Positions 31,552 through 42,141 of a DNA stretch of 64,000 nt are shown in pieces. The DNA comes from Microstegium vimineum (Eukaryota; Streptophyta; Magnoliopsida; Poales; Poaceae): the NCBI GenBank assembly GCA_022036555.1, contig CM039120.1, positions 14,399,291-14,463,290 of the forward strand, written 5' to 3'. The translations under genes and the position numbers were made by a program. The notes under the pieces were generated by a model. It had not been told where the DNA came from and made no database searches. It saw only the letters and a list, made by a program, of their open reading frames with translations. Position 1 is the first letter of the stretch, and every line of letters starts with the position of its first letter.

Positions 31552-32344
31552 GTAGCCCCTGAGCCTCTATGCGGATAAGAAGAATCCGCATAGGGGCTTT
31601 TGCCATTGATCTGCAGAGTTAGTAAAAGGTCTGATTCTCCGTGGGGTGCGCGCGAGCGCGCACCCGGGGTTAGCCCCCGAGGCCCCAGAGGAGTGATTAA
31701 GAACTCCTCTGGGGGCTTTGACGTGTGTCCTATCGAGGGGAGTTAGGATTACCTGGAGTCATAGCACCCTATCGAGCGGTCTATTATGTTCGCCAGGTTA
31801 CGAGAGTTTCACTTCCTTGGAAAGGGGGTGCTCGAGCGTTAAACTGGAGTCATAGTGCCCTATCGAGGGGTCAACTCTGTCTACCAGGCTACGAGTGTTT
31901 TCGACCCTCTTTCGTCGAGGGTGTTGTGCGTAGTCTAGCCCTCAAGCCTCGTGTGGCTGGGCTTTCACTACCTCCTAGCGTCCTTCCCACGGATCCTTGC
32001 GCTCGGATTGTGGGGCGAAGAGCATCGTGCTATCCTCGTTAGGACGAGCCCCGAAGTCCTCTGTGAGCCTTCGTAAGGACGAACCTCGAAGTCCTCTGCG
32101 AGCTGGTAACAGGTATAAATTCAAGTGAAATCCAAGTGAGAACTCGTGCCCCCTTTGACGGGGGTCGATAGAAGCCCTGAGGCGTTCTCATTCAAGCAAC
32201 ACCGTGTGGATTACCTAGGTGCCAACTCTGTTTGATGAGTCGGTGGCCTGATGCCTCCCGTCGAAGGGATCCTTGGGTATTCCATGGTTATGCCTTGGAT
32301 ATGTCCCGGGGGGCCTCGAGAGTTCGTTCTCGAGCTAGCGGCTC
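31552..32344. other. Gypsy internal 3' region and polypurine tract
   Basis: No coding frame is credible. Read on the minus strand, GAGGCTCAGGGGCTAC lies just before the 3' LTR (31552-31567 on plus) and is the polypurine-tract candidate. Near-palindromes occur at 31585 and in the GTGCGCGCGAGCGCGCAC hairpin at about 31647-31664. Repeated GGAGTCATAG.(A/G)CCCTATCGAG units lie at 31757 and 31845, and AAGTCCTCTG(T/C)GAGC at 32054 and 32089. Confidence 0.5.
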
Positions 32345-32985
32345 GCGCCGACCCATCCTGGGTCATCCCTGACTCGCGTACTCGAGGGCGGCTGTGAACC
32401 TCGTTCGTGGGGCCAGCCTTCGCCCCCTCGAGATTTGGGGGTGCACCGGAGTCCGTAACCCTGGGTCCTCCCTGACCTCAGGTACTCGAGGGCGGCTATC
32501 GAACCCTGTGCAAGGGCCAGCCTTTGCTCCCTCGAGATTTTGACGGACGGGTCGATGTCCGTTGCTTTCCTCCGAAGATAACGCCCACTGTTGCACGTTG
32601 TCCTGTGGAATATAAGGGGGTGGTAGGTTGGTATATTAAATGTGGGAACATACCTGTCTTTTTGTTGGGACCGCCCGTGGGGCTCGCGCCGGCCCCTCCT
32701 GGATTATTCCTGACTCGAGTATTCGAGGGTGGCTGTCGAACCCCGTTCGAGGGCCAGCCTTCGCTCCCTCGAGATTTGGGGGTAGACCGGAGTCCATAAC
32801 CCTGGGTCATCTCTGACCTCAGGTACTCGAGGGCGGCTGTCGAACCCTGTTCGAGGGCCAGCCTTCGTTCCCTCGAGATTTGGGGTGGACCGGAGTCCAT
32901 AACTCTGGGTCATCTCTGACATCAGGTACTCGAGGGCGGCTGTCGAACACTGTTCGGGGGCCAGCTTTCGTTCCCTCGAGATTTT
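32345..32985 (+). repeat. Tandem repeat upstream of the antisense gene, about 105-bp units
   Basis: Five copies of a unit containing TCGAGGGCGGCTGTCGAACC, GGGCCAGCCTTCG and TCCCTCGAGATTT. They are arranged as two copies (about 32352-32532), a unique block, then three copies (about 32695-32985). Each group ends in GAGATTTTGACGGACGGGTC and the same TCCGTTGCTT(T/A)CCTCCGAAG block, so a larger segment was duplicated as a whole. Confidence 0.75.
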
Positions 32986-33239
32986 GACGGACGGGTCAAC
33001 GTCCGTTGCTTACCTCCGAAGATAACGCCTATTGTTGCACATTGTCCGCCGCAGGCACGCCTTTTTAGGAGATGTCCGTTCGACTGCAGCCATAGCAGGC
33101 ATAGGGTGCAGCGAGGAGCCCGACGACGCGACGGGTGCGGCGAGGCGTGTGGTGCGGAATACGAGGAGGCGGTAGGTGAGCGCATTAAATGTAGAGACTT
33201 ACTTGCCTTTTCGTCGGATCCACCCATTGGGCTTCCGAT

Positions 33240-33246
33240 TATAAAT
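33240..33246 (+). promoter_or_regulatory. TATA box for the antisense gene
   Basis: TATAAAT on the plus strand, 177 bases before ATG 33423. The preceding block GCATTAAATGTAGAGACTTAC (33182-33202) has a diverged copy at 32634-32655 (TATTAAATGTGGGAACATAC). Confidence 0.45.
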
Positions 33247-33422
33247 TCTGGGGGTGGCGGTCTGGCTTCCGCACGCTTGCCATTGCCTTCCGTGTCTTCT
33301 TCCTCTCGCCGTTGTCTTCGTCGCCCACCGAGCCGGGTCTCTGCGTGCGCGAGAGTAGGGAGAGGAGAGATTGGAAACATACCTTCCACCCCGCATCCGA
33401 GCGCATCCGCTTCCCTGCTCTC

Positions 33423-36400
33423 ATGGCCAGCTACAACTTGCGCGGCCCTGACGCCTGGCTTCCGTCGTCGGCGACCGTGGCGCGCTTGGGAGACTTGGTG
33501 GAGAGCGGCCTTCTCTGACCCATCACCTCCGTGGACCGGCCGGAGTGGATAGTGCCACCAAGGGAGGACGCTGAGCCCAACCCGCCGGAGGGTTATGTGG
33601 TCAGCTTCGAGGCTTTCCATCGGGCGGGGCTGGGATCTCCCCCCAACCATCTTCTGCGCGGGATCCTCCACCACTACGACGTGGAGCTCCAACACCTCTC
33701 CCCCAATGGCATTTTCCACGCGGCGGTATTCACTGCCATGTGCGAAGGATACCTGGGGATGGAGCCACATTGGGAGCTGTGGCTCCATCTATTTGAGGCG
33801 AGCCTGTTCACCGCTTCGGTCGGGAGCAGCAGCCGCAGGACGGTCAGGGCGGGGTGCTGCAGCATCTCCCTCAAGAGGACGTAGCGCTGGATCCCGGCGA
33901 AGCTGACATCGAGACATTCCGGATGGCACTCCGGGTGGTTCTACTTGAGAAACGATGACGGCCTGTTCCCCGCCTACACCGGTAGGACGATCGACACGAG
34001 GCCTGACCACTGGAGGTACGGCGTCGAGCAGAAGAAGCAGAAGCGCCTCGACCACCTGCTCGGCGCGATCTCCCGTCTGAAGAAGGCGGGACTTACGGCG
34101 GCCATCGTGGCGTCAGCGTTCCATTAGCGGAGAGTCGTGCCGCTGATGGCTCGCCCATGACGCCTCGACGAGATGCACCCGGGGGCAGATCTCACGGGGT
34201 GTCGCCTCGTGGAGGATGAGCTGCCCCTCGAGAGGGTGGTCTGCCGAGTACGAGCCTCCTTCACCAGCGCGTTCGAGGTGGAGAACGTCGCCAGCGTCCC
34301 CATGATGCCTGGCCAGTGCCACGTCTAGCTGGTACGACCCCTTTCCCTGTTAATGCCCCCTTGTTCGTCTTGTTCGTCCCCTTTTGTCCGCTTTCTGACT
34401 ACGCCTTGTGTTCCTCAGGGGAACGTCGTTTACCGGAAGTTGTTACCACCGATGAAGGAGGAGCAGAACGACTCCCAGGCGAGGCGCTTGCAGGCCGAGC
34501 AGAAGAAGAAGGCCAAGGACAAGGACAAGAGGGATAAGGGCAAAAAGGCCCGAGAGAGGGAGGAGCGTGAACGACGCCGGGCACGGCAGAGGCAGGCCAA
34601 CCTCTCCGAGGAGGAGTCCCCCTCGGAGGAGGATGAGGATGAGGAGACGAGTAGTGGAGAGGTTGTTGGCGGCATGGCATAGTGGTGTAGGGTTGTGACC
34701 ATTATTTTGGTCCTGAGGGGTATTGTTCATCGTGTAGTAAGAGGAACCGGAGTAGGAGGAGGAGGAGGAGCAGGTCGAGCCGCGCGGAGGGCTCGAGGAA
34801 GACCGAGCGGCGCCCGGGCGCTAAGGGGGGAAGGGGTCGACGTCGAGGTCAGCCTCGACGGCCCGGGTCAAGCCAAGGAGCGAGCGTCCCGCGGCCTCTC
34901 AGGGCGAGGGGGCGCGGCGAACGCGCGGTCGCTCGTCACGGTGCCCGTCGAGGGGTGGGTCGAGCGCGTCGCCGGTGCCCGCTCAGTCGAGCGCACGGGC
35001 GTCGAGCCCGTCGACCCAGGAGGAGACCGGGGCGGCGGCGACGAAGACGTCGTCGGCCCCCGCCACGGTCACGGCGCCGGGAGTAGCCTCGACCCCTGGT
35101 GGGGGAAAAAGTGGCACCCGGGGCACCGGCTCGAAGCCCCCAAGCGGTTCAAGGTCCGCTGGCCGGACCCCCCTGATCCCGGTGGGGTAAGTTCTCTTCC
35201 CTCTGGTGAAGCGCTAACCGTAGCGCATGCTTTTCTCTTTTCAGGGTGAAGCGCTCGGCAGATGGCGCGACCCCTACCCCGGCCAAGAGGCTGAAGGCGT
35301 AGGTCGCGGCCAAGATGACCGTCATGGCCAGTCCTGCCACCCCGTCCCCTTCGACCCTCACCCTAGAGGCGGCGTGGGCGGCCAAGGCGCGGGAGGTGAT
35401 GGGGCGAGGGCAGGCGCAGGCCGCCGCGGAGCGAACTCAAGCGTAGGAAGAGGCGGGTCGACCCGTCGTCTCGGCAGGGTCCGCCGGAGTGGCGGTCGAG
35501 GCTGTGCTCACCGCTCTGTCGGAGGGGAGCGTGCCAGCAGCCTCGGAAGGTGTGGAGCCGGCGTCGACAACGGCCGTGGCGGTGGGGGTCGAGCCCCCAG
35601 CCGTCGTAGAGGTGGAGGTGGTCGACTTGACCTCCGCCGGCGAGGGAGAGATGCTGGAGCGCCCGGCGCTGAGGCGGTGGCCCGAGAACCTCGCGTCGTG
35701 GGAGGCGCGGTAAGAGGAGGGAGTGACTGTTGCTGCGCCGGAGGTGCCGCCGTCGGTGGAAACCCTCGTCGAGGGGGCCTCGGCATCGCCCGCGGCGGGG
35801 ACGGTGACGTCAACGGAGCCGACGGAGCTGGTGGTGGTGACGACCCTTCGGCAGGAGCCGGAGGGGACCGTTGTGGCGCTGCAAGGAAGCGGCGCGGCGG
35901 ACGTGACGATGTCCGAGGCGGCTGCTCGGCCTGTCATCAAAGTCGGGTAGTCGTCTTCTCGAGGTGATCTGCCCTCAAACTTAGTCGGCGTGGAGGGAGG
36001 GGACCGTGGCGAGTCTGCGACATCGGATGCTAACGTGTGTTTTATTCACCACGCAGGGTTATTCTCACGGTGGGGACCTCTTCCGCCTGGAGGCGATGAT
36101 CAGGAAGGGCTGGCGGCGACCCCGCAAGATGACTCTGAGGCCAGGAGTGCCCAGCTCAAGGGGGCGGCTCCCTTCTCCACTCTGGCGGAGCAGGTGATGC
36201 TCCACGGGGGTGGCCCCGAGATGCGCCGGGGCATCATGCAGGAGGTCAAGGAGAGGATCGACCGTCACAGCAGGCTCCGGGGGCAGGAACCCCTCGAGCT
36301 GCCTGACCCCCAAGACCCAGGGCGCACCTTCTTCAAGCTTGACGATCAAGCCGAGCTCGGGGAGTGGGAGCACCTGTAGGAGTTCCGGGCGTGGCTTGCC

Positions 36401-37710
36401 CATGTGGTACGCCTGTCGGCAGAGGTTACTTCCATGGACTTGTACCGGGGGATGGAAGTAAGCCTCATTCTCTCTTTGATCTTGCTTGGGTCACTTTGTT
36501 GTTCTTTTCTGATGACCTTCCTTTTTATCCTTGTCAGACGTTGAGGGTGAGGTCGTATGATAAGTCCCAATTCATCCTCCGGGTGCAGGAGCACCTCCCC
36601 ACCCTCTGCGCATTGCTGGAGAGGGCGGAGGTCGAGGCTGCCCAGGCGAGGGGCGAGGTGGCTACCGCGCGGGGCGAGGTCGAGGCTGCTCGGGAGGAGG
36701 CCTCTTCCTCGTGGTCGAGGGCTGAAGCTGCCCTCAAAGATGTCGCCGAGGCTGGGAAGGAACGGGACGCTACCCGGGAAGCCCAGCGTAAGGCTGAGGA
36801 GGAGGCCGCCGCGCTGAGGGGGGAGCTGGCTCGGACGGCGGAGCGCGTCCGGGAGCTCGAGGTCAGCCTAGAGGAGGCGGGTGCTCACCGCGCCTCTCTC
36901 GAGGAGCAATTTCGGCAGCTCGAGTCGGATGTCGACGTCGTCTGTCGGGACCGCGACGCGCTGATCATCGCGGAGCAGGAGGCGCGGGTCCAGATCTCCA
37001 TCCTAGAGGAGGACGTGACCGCCAAGGCGAGGGCCCTCGAGGGCACCAGTAAGCTCATCGAGGAGCTCCGGGCTGAGAAGAGTGACCAAGCCGCGGATCT
37101 TGCCGATGCCCGCCGCCGACTCCAGGAGGTCGAGCAAGCCTACGTCACCCTGGACACACACGCCCGAGGTGAGCTTTCTAGCATCATTGCTGGGCTTTCT
37201 CGGCCTCTACCCTTCACCTGTTTTTGGGTTTGACAAAGTTCCTTGTTTGCTTCGGCAGAACTCGAACGGGACAAGGCCCGAGCCCACGAGGATCTGACCA
37301 GTCTCTAGAACCTCCTCGGGGCGGAGGCGGCCCTAAACGAAAGGCTCGAGGGTGCCATCTCCGCCCTCTACGATGACATGGGGGTCGAACCGGAGCTGGC
37401 GGTCGAAGGCGACGCGCGAGGAGACTCCCTCCTGCGCTGCTTCTACTCCATGACCCGAGCGGTGACGGACCAAGTCCGTGCTGCTCTGCACGTGGGCGTG
37501 AAGCGGGCGCTCGCGGTCGTCCGCTCGGGCTACATCTACGACCTTGACGTCGTCGCCAGCAGCTTCGTCGTCGACCCGGAGCTGACTGATGAGGCCAATA
37601 TGGCGAGATGCCACGAGCTGATCAAGGCCGCAGAGTTGCCCGGAGGCGAGCTAGCGAAGCTCTTCGAGCCTGAAGTGCTCCCTTCGGCGAATGGAGATGG
37701 CGACGAGTAG
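33423..37710 (+). pseudogene. Antisense multi-exon gene of the Tat-like gypsy element (Transposase_28-like)
   Basis: It runs opposite to pol, downstream of integrase, as known for some Tat-lineage elements such as Grande; function unknown. Visible exons: 33423-34331, 34419-35186, 35245-35946, 36057-36457, 36538-37168 and 37259-37710; introns have GT..AG, though 35187-35244 is only 58 bp and the 35947 donor is uncertain. The first exon carries the PF04195-type domain often labelled putative gypsy-type transposon (PPEGYVVSFEAFHRAGLGSP, then GILHHYDVELQHLSPNGI). Then come a Lys/Arg/Glu-rich basic-acidic stretch (KKKAKDKDKRDKGKKARERE), a low-complexity Val/Glu/Ala segment and a long coiled coil (about 36600-37160). 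The last exon ends LFEPEVLPSANGDGDE. At least ten in-frame stops (33516, 33882, 34124 and others) show decay, many of TAG type. Confidence 0.7.
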
Positions 37711-38268
37711 TCGAGGCCTGCGTGCCGAATCTGGACAAGAAGGTCCATGTAATAGATTATTTTTTGTGATAATATGATGTCGAGCCCCTAGGGGCTTCTT
37801 AACTTTAATGCATTTTATTCGAGATGCATCTGGGTGTTTTTATTTCTCGAGTTGTCTCTATTTCTCTTTGCCTGAGTCGTTGCTCGTGGACTAAGTATTC
37901 GACGCACGCTCGTATCCCTGGAGGGGGGGGGGAGCGAGTGGGGGTACCATAGCCCTGAGGCGTAGGAGAGTCCTCGGCTCGACGGCCCTCGACCCTTAGG
38001 GAGTTTGAGGCGTTTTTTACTTAGCCATGAAGCGTACTCAGGGCAAAGGTGGAAAGAGAAGGCCGAGTTTCGAAAAAAACGTTCGAGTTTTCGGAGGACT
38101 TAGGAGGGGGGCCCCCTGTCAGCCCCCAAGGGAGGCATGACTTTGCAGGAGCAGAGTCGAGGCTACCTCAGAGTTATGAACGAATGTGAAATGTATTTCG
38201 AGAACATTTTATTCATCCATAATGCGATAAATGTACATAATGTAGAAAATGTACAAGGCCTCGAGGCC
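37711..38268. other. Region between the antisense gene and pol 3' ends
   Basis: The two converging genes end 558 bases apart. AATAATATGATG at 37769-37781 on the plus strand could be the poly(A) signal of the antisense transcript. A run of ten G lies at 37923-37932. No gene. Confidence 0.45.
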
Positions 38269-39678
38269 TTAGGGGTAAAAGCAACGTAGCTGTTCGATGT
38301 TCCATGCGTTGGTGAGGATCTCGCCCTTGTTGTTCTTCAGCTTGTAAGTCCCTGGCTTTAGCACCTCTGCCACGATGAAGGGTCCTTCCCAAGGTGGCGT
38401 CAGCTTGTGATGCCCCTTGTTGCTTTGTCGACGGCGCAACACGAGGTCGCCGACTTCGAGGTCCATTTTGCGTATGTGCTTGTCGTGGTAGCGCCGCAGC
38501 GTTTGCTGGTACCTCGCCGACTTGAAGAGGGTCACGTCCCAGGCTTCCTCGAGCTGGTTGAGGGAGTCTTCTCGGGCTGCTGCGTTGGCTTGCTCGCTGT
38601 AGGCCTTTAGTCGAGGGGACCTGTACTCGAGGTCAGTGGGGAGGACGGCCTCGGACCCGTAGACCAAGAAGAACGGGGAGAACCATGTAGCTTGACTTGG
38701 TGTCGTTCGGAGACTCCATAGGACAGAGGGCAGCTCATCGACCCATCTCTTGCCGTGTTTGTTTAGCCGGTCGAAGATTCTTGGCTTGAGGCCCTGTAAA
38801 ACCATACCATTGGCGCACTCGACCTGGTCGTTAGTCCGAGGGTGGGTGACTGCGGACCAGTTCACCCTGATGTGGTGGTGGTCATAGAAGTCCAGGAACT
38901 TTTGGCCGGTGAACTGCGTGCCATTGTCGGTGATGATGACATTGGGAACCCCGAAGCGATGGATGATGTTTGTGAAGAACAGCACGACTTGTTGGGATTG
39001 GATGTTAGCGATGGGTCGAGTCTCGATCCATTTCGAGAACTTGTCTATGGCCACGAGGAGGTGGGTGTGGACACCTTTTGTTTTTTTCAGGGGGCCAACC
39101 ATGTTGAGCCCCCATACTACGAATGGCCAAGTTATGGGTATCATCTGGAGAGCTTGGGCGGGTAGGTGGGTCTGCCTGACGTAGAATTGGCATCCCTTGC
39201 AAGATCAAACAAGTTTGGTAGCATCAGCGACGGCTGTCGGCCAGTAGAAGCCTTGTCGAAAGGCGCTTCCTACCAGCGTTCTTGGCGTCGCGTGGTGGCC
39301 GCAACGTTGAAGTACACCGGTGGGGCTGCGTCGATACAGCTCGCGACCATCCCGATACAAGACGTAGGTTTTGGCGTGTCGGGCTATGCGTCGGGCTTCG
39401 GTGCGGTCCTCTGGGAGCTCGCCCCGTATCAGATACTCGAGGTAGGGTGTGCGCCAGTCCGTCAAGGGGGTTGGTGTTGCGGCCGTTTCATCGATCTCCA
39501 TGACTTCTTCCCCGTTCGAGGGGGGATCAGTCGAGGGGGGTGGATCGACCCCTTGCTCGAGGGCAGGAACCCCCGAGCCTAGGTCGACGGACGGCTTGTG
39601 AAGGTCCCTCGAGAAGACGTCGGGAGGGACTGTACCTCGAGTGGATGCGGTTTTGGCAAGCTCGTCAGCGGCTTCGTT
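38269..39678 (-). pseudogene. Gypsy integrase
   Basis: It inserts element DNA into the genome. From right to left: a linker after RNase H, a zinc-binding region (39501-39205) and the core plus C-terminal domain (39144-38269). The core shows D in VAIDKFSKWIE, D in IITDNGTQFTG and E in NDQVECANGMV, followed by the usual GYSPF-like loop (TWFSPFFLVYGSEAVLPTD) and a C-terminal HKLTPPWEGPFIV segment. The zinc finger looks shortened: GVLQRCGHHATPRTLV lacks about 20 residues expected before HH. A TGA stop (39205-39207) lies in place of Arg before SCKGC. The whole frame lies on the minus strand after RT/RNase H, as in Ty3/gypsy. Confidence 0.85.
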
Positions 39679-40300
39679 CTACCGGCGGGAGATGTGGTTG
39701 AGCTCGAGGCCGTAGAATTTGTCCTCGAGCTTTCGGACCTCCTTGCAGTAGGCTTCCATCTTGGGGTCGTGGCAGCTCGAGGCCTTCATCACCTGGTCGA
39801 TCACAAGCTGCGAGTCCCCTCGAACGTCGAGGTGTCGAACCCCGAGCTCGATGGCGATGCGCAAACCGTTGACGAGGGCCTCGTACTCGGCTACGTTGTT
39901 GGAGGCGGGGAAGTGGAGGCGGATGACGTAGCGCATGTGGACCCCTGAGGGTGATATGAACAGCAATCCGGAGCCTGCCCCCCTCTTCATCAACGATCTG
40001 TCGAAGTACATGGCCCAGAGTTCGGTCTGAACTTGCGCCGGGGGTAGCTGGGTGTCGGTCCATTCTGCAATGAAGTCTGCCAATACCTGAGACTTGATGG
40101 CCTTCCGAGGGGCGTAGGAGAGAGATTCCCCCATGAGCTCAACCGACCACTTGGCGATTCTTCCAGACGCCTCCCGGTTCTGGATTATCTCCCTGAGGGG
40201 GAAAGATGAGACCACAGTAACCAGGTGGCCTAGGAAATAGTGCTGGAGCTTGCGCCGAGTGAGGACGATGGCATACAACAGCTTCTGGATGTGGGGGGTA
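39679..40300 (-). pseudogene. Gypsy RNase H
   Basis: It degrades the RNA strand during reverse transcription. The frame 40278-39679 shows MYFDRSLMKRGAGSG (a Gly of the usual FDGS replaced by Arg), NVAEYEALVNGL and RGDSQLVIDQV, which supply Asp, Glu and Asp of the active site. The spacing AEYEAL..LGV..L.V.GDS (dots for variable residues) resembles the second, archaeal-type RNase H of the Tat lineage. The upstream boundary is a frameshift against the RT frame near 40300. It ends in a TAG stop at 39679-39681. Confidence 0.75.
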
Positions 40301-41450
40301 TATCGTCTTAGTCTCGGAAAGTACCTCGCTCACGAAGTAGACAGGCCTCTGAACTGGCAGGGCATGTCCCTCTTCTACCCTCTCGACTACTATGGTAGCG
40401 CTGACTACCTGAGTAGTTGCTGCGACATAGAGCAAGAGGGGCTCGGCTGGGCTTGGGGGCACCAAGATAGGTGGCGAGGTGAGCAAGGCTTTGAGTCTGG
40501 AGAGCGATTCCTCGGCCTCGATGGTCCATGTGAAGTGTTCTGTTTTCTTAAGGAGGCGATAAAGGGGGAGGGATTTTTCCCCGAGCCGCGAGAAGAACCG
40601 GCTGAGGGCAGCGAGGCACCCTGTGGCCCTTTGTATGCCCTTAAGATCCTTGATCGGGCCCATCCTGGTGATTGCGGTTACCTTCTCAGGGTTAGCCTCG
40701 ATCCCGCGTTGGGAAACTATGTACCCTAGGAGCATGCCTCGAGGAACCTCGAAGACACACTTCTCTGGGTTCAGCTTTATGTGATTTGCCCTGAGGCAAC
40801 CAAACGCGATCTCAAGGTCCCCGACTAGGTTCTCGACTTCCTTGGATTTAACCACAATGTCATCAACGTAGGCCTCGACGGTCGGCCCTATGTGTTTTCC
40901 AAAGACATGGAGAATGCATCGTTGATATGTTGCCCCGGCATTTCGCAAACCGAAGGGCATAATGATGTAGCAAAACATGCCAAAAGGGGTAATGAAGGAA
41001 GTCGCGAGCTGATCGGACTCCCTCATCCTTATTTGGGGATAGCCAGAATACGGATCAAGGAAGCAGAGAGTTTCACATCCCGCAGTGGAATCTACTATTT
41101 GATCAATACGTGGTAATGGAAAAGGAACCTTGGGACGTGCTTTATTTAAACTAGTGTAGTCTACGCACATCCTATCCTTTCCATTCTTTTTCATGACAAG
41201 TACAGGATTTGCTAACCACTCGGGATGATGTACCTCCTTGATGAATCCGGCCTTCAAAAGCTTGTCGACCTCCTCCCCGATGATTCTGCGCTTCTCCTCG
41301 TCGAAGCGGCGCAACCGTTGCTTCACCGGTTTGGATCCGACCCGGATGTCCAAGGAGTGCTCGGCGACATCCCTCGAAATGCCCGGCATATCCGAGGGAC
41401 TCCACGCAAACACATCAGCGTTCGCGCGGAGAAAGTCGACGAGCACGACT
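40301..41450 (-). pseudogene. Gypsy reverse transcriptase
   Basis: An almost complete Ty3/gypsy RT. The N-terminal part reads DVFAWSPSDMPGISRDVAEH, then FIKEVHHPEWLANPVLVMKK, MCVDYTSLNKARPK, and GMFCYIIMPFGLRNAGATYQ. The catalytic box is YVDDIVVKS at about 40860-40880, followed by LNPEKCVFEV and LGYIVSQRGIEANPEK. The thumb/RNase H junction (LSRLKALLTSPPILVPPSP) follows and the frame then shifts. A TAG (41453-41455) separates it from the protease part in the same frame, so PR and RT were once one polyprotein. Confidence 0.9.
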
Positions 41451-41452
41451 TC

Positions 41453-42135
41453 CTATTTGGGCTCGAGGATGGCGCTGATCGTCAGTGCCTTCCCATCCGC
41501 ATGGCCGAGGTCGAGCGGGATGGTCTTGGTGTCCTCCGCAGGCTTGAAGTTGCCCGCGTGCCGCTTGGGGTCGGGGATCTCCTTGGAGAAGTCGTCGAGG
41601 GCCGCGAGAATGGCTGACTCCTTGACCGCCTCGGCGTTTTCCATGCACTCAACGTCGCAGTCGTAAGCGTGCTCATAGGAGGTGTCGACGGTGATGACTC
41701 CCTTGGGCCCCGACATCTTTAGCTTGAGGTAGGTGTAGTTCGGGAGCGCCATGAACTTGGCGTATCCCGGTCGACCGATGATGGCGTGGTAGGTACCGTG
41801 GAATGCGACCACCTCGAAGGTCAGATCTTCCTTCCGGAAGTTCGAGGGGCTACCGAAGTAGACGAGTAGCTTGACGCGGCCGATCGAGAGTGCCTTCTTC
41901 CCTGGAACGATCCCGTGGAATCCCCCCGCGCTGGGCAGGAGCATGGTCTTCGGGATCCCTAGGAGCTCGAGGGTCTCAGCGTAGATGATGTTGAGGCTGC
42001 TTCCCCATCCATGAGCACCTTGGAAAGATGGGTGTTGAGTATGATCGGGTCGACGACGAGTGGGTAGACCCCTGCGTTGGGGACGTGCTCGGGGTGGTCG
42101 TCCTGATCAAAGGTGATCGGCACTTGTGACGAGTC
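41453..42135 (-). pseudogene. Gypsy aspartic protease, active-site frameshift
   Basis: The long open part (41944-41453) carries the downstream protease region (GFHGIVPGKKALSIG, ..FEVVAFHGTYHAIIGRP, where ILGRP-like is typical). Just upstream, at about 42000-42012, the reading VLMDG..SLNIIYAETLELLG is broken: the expected DGGSS motif of this lineage needs one more G in the run that reads GATGGGGAAGCAGC on the minus strand. So a single-base loss destroys the catalytic Asp-Gly-Gly context. Confidence 0.75.
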
Positions 42136-42141
42136 GAGGTA

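Noticed and set aside
35227..35967. 246-codon frame over the antisense gene
   Set aside because: Glycine/arginine-rich low complexity. The other frame continues the antisense gene and ends at splice-like sites.
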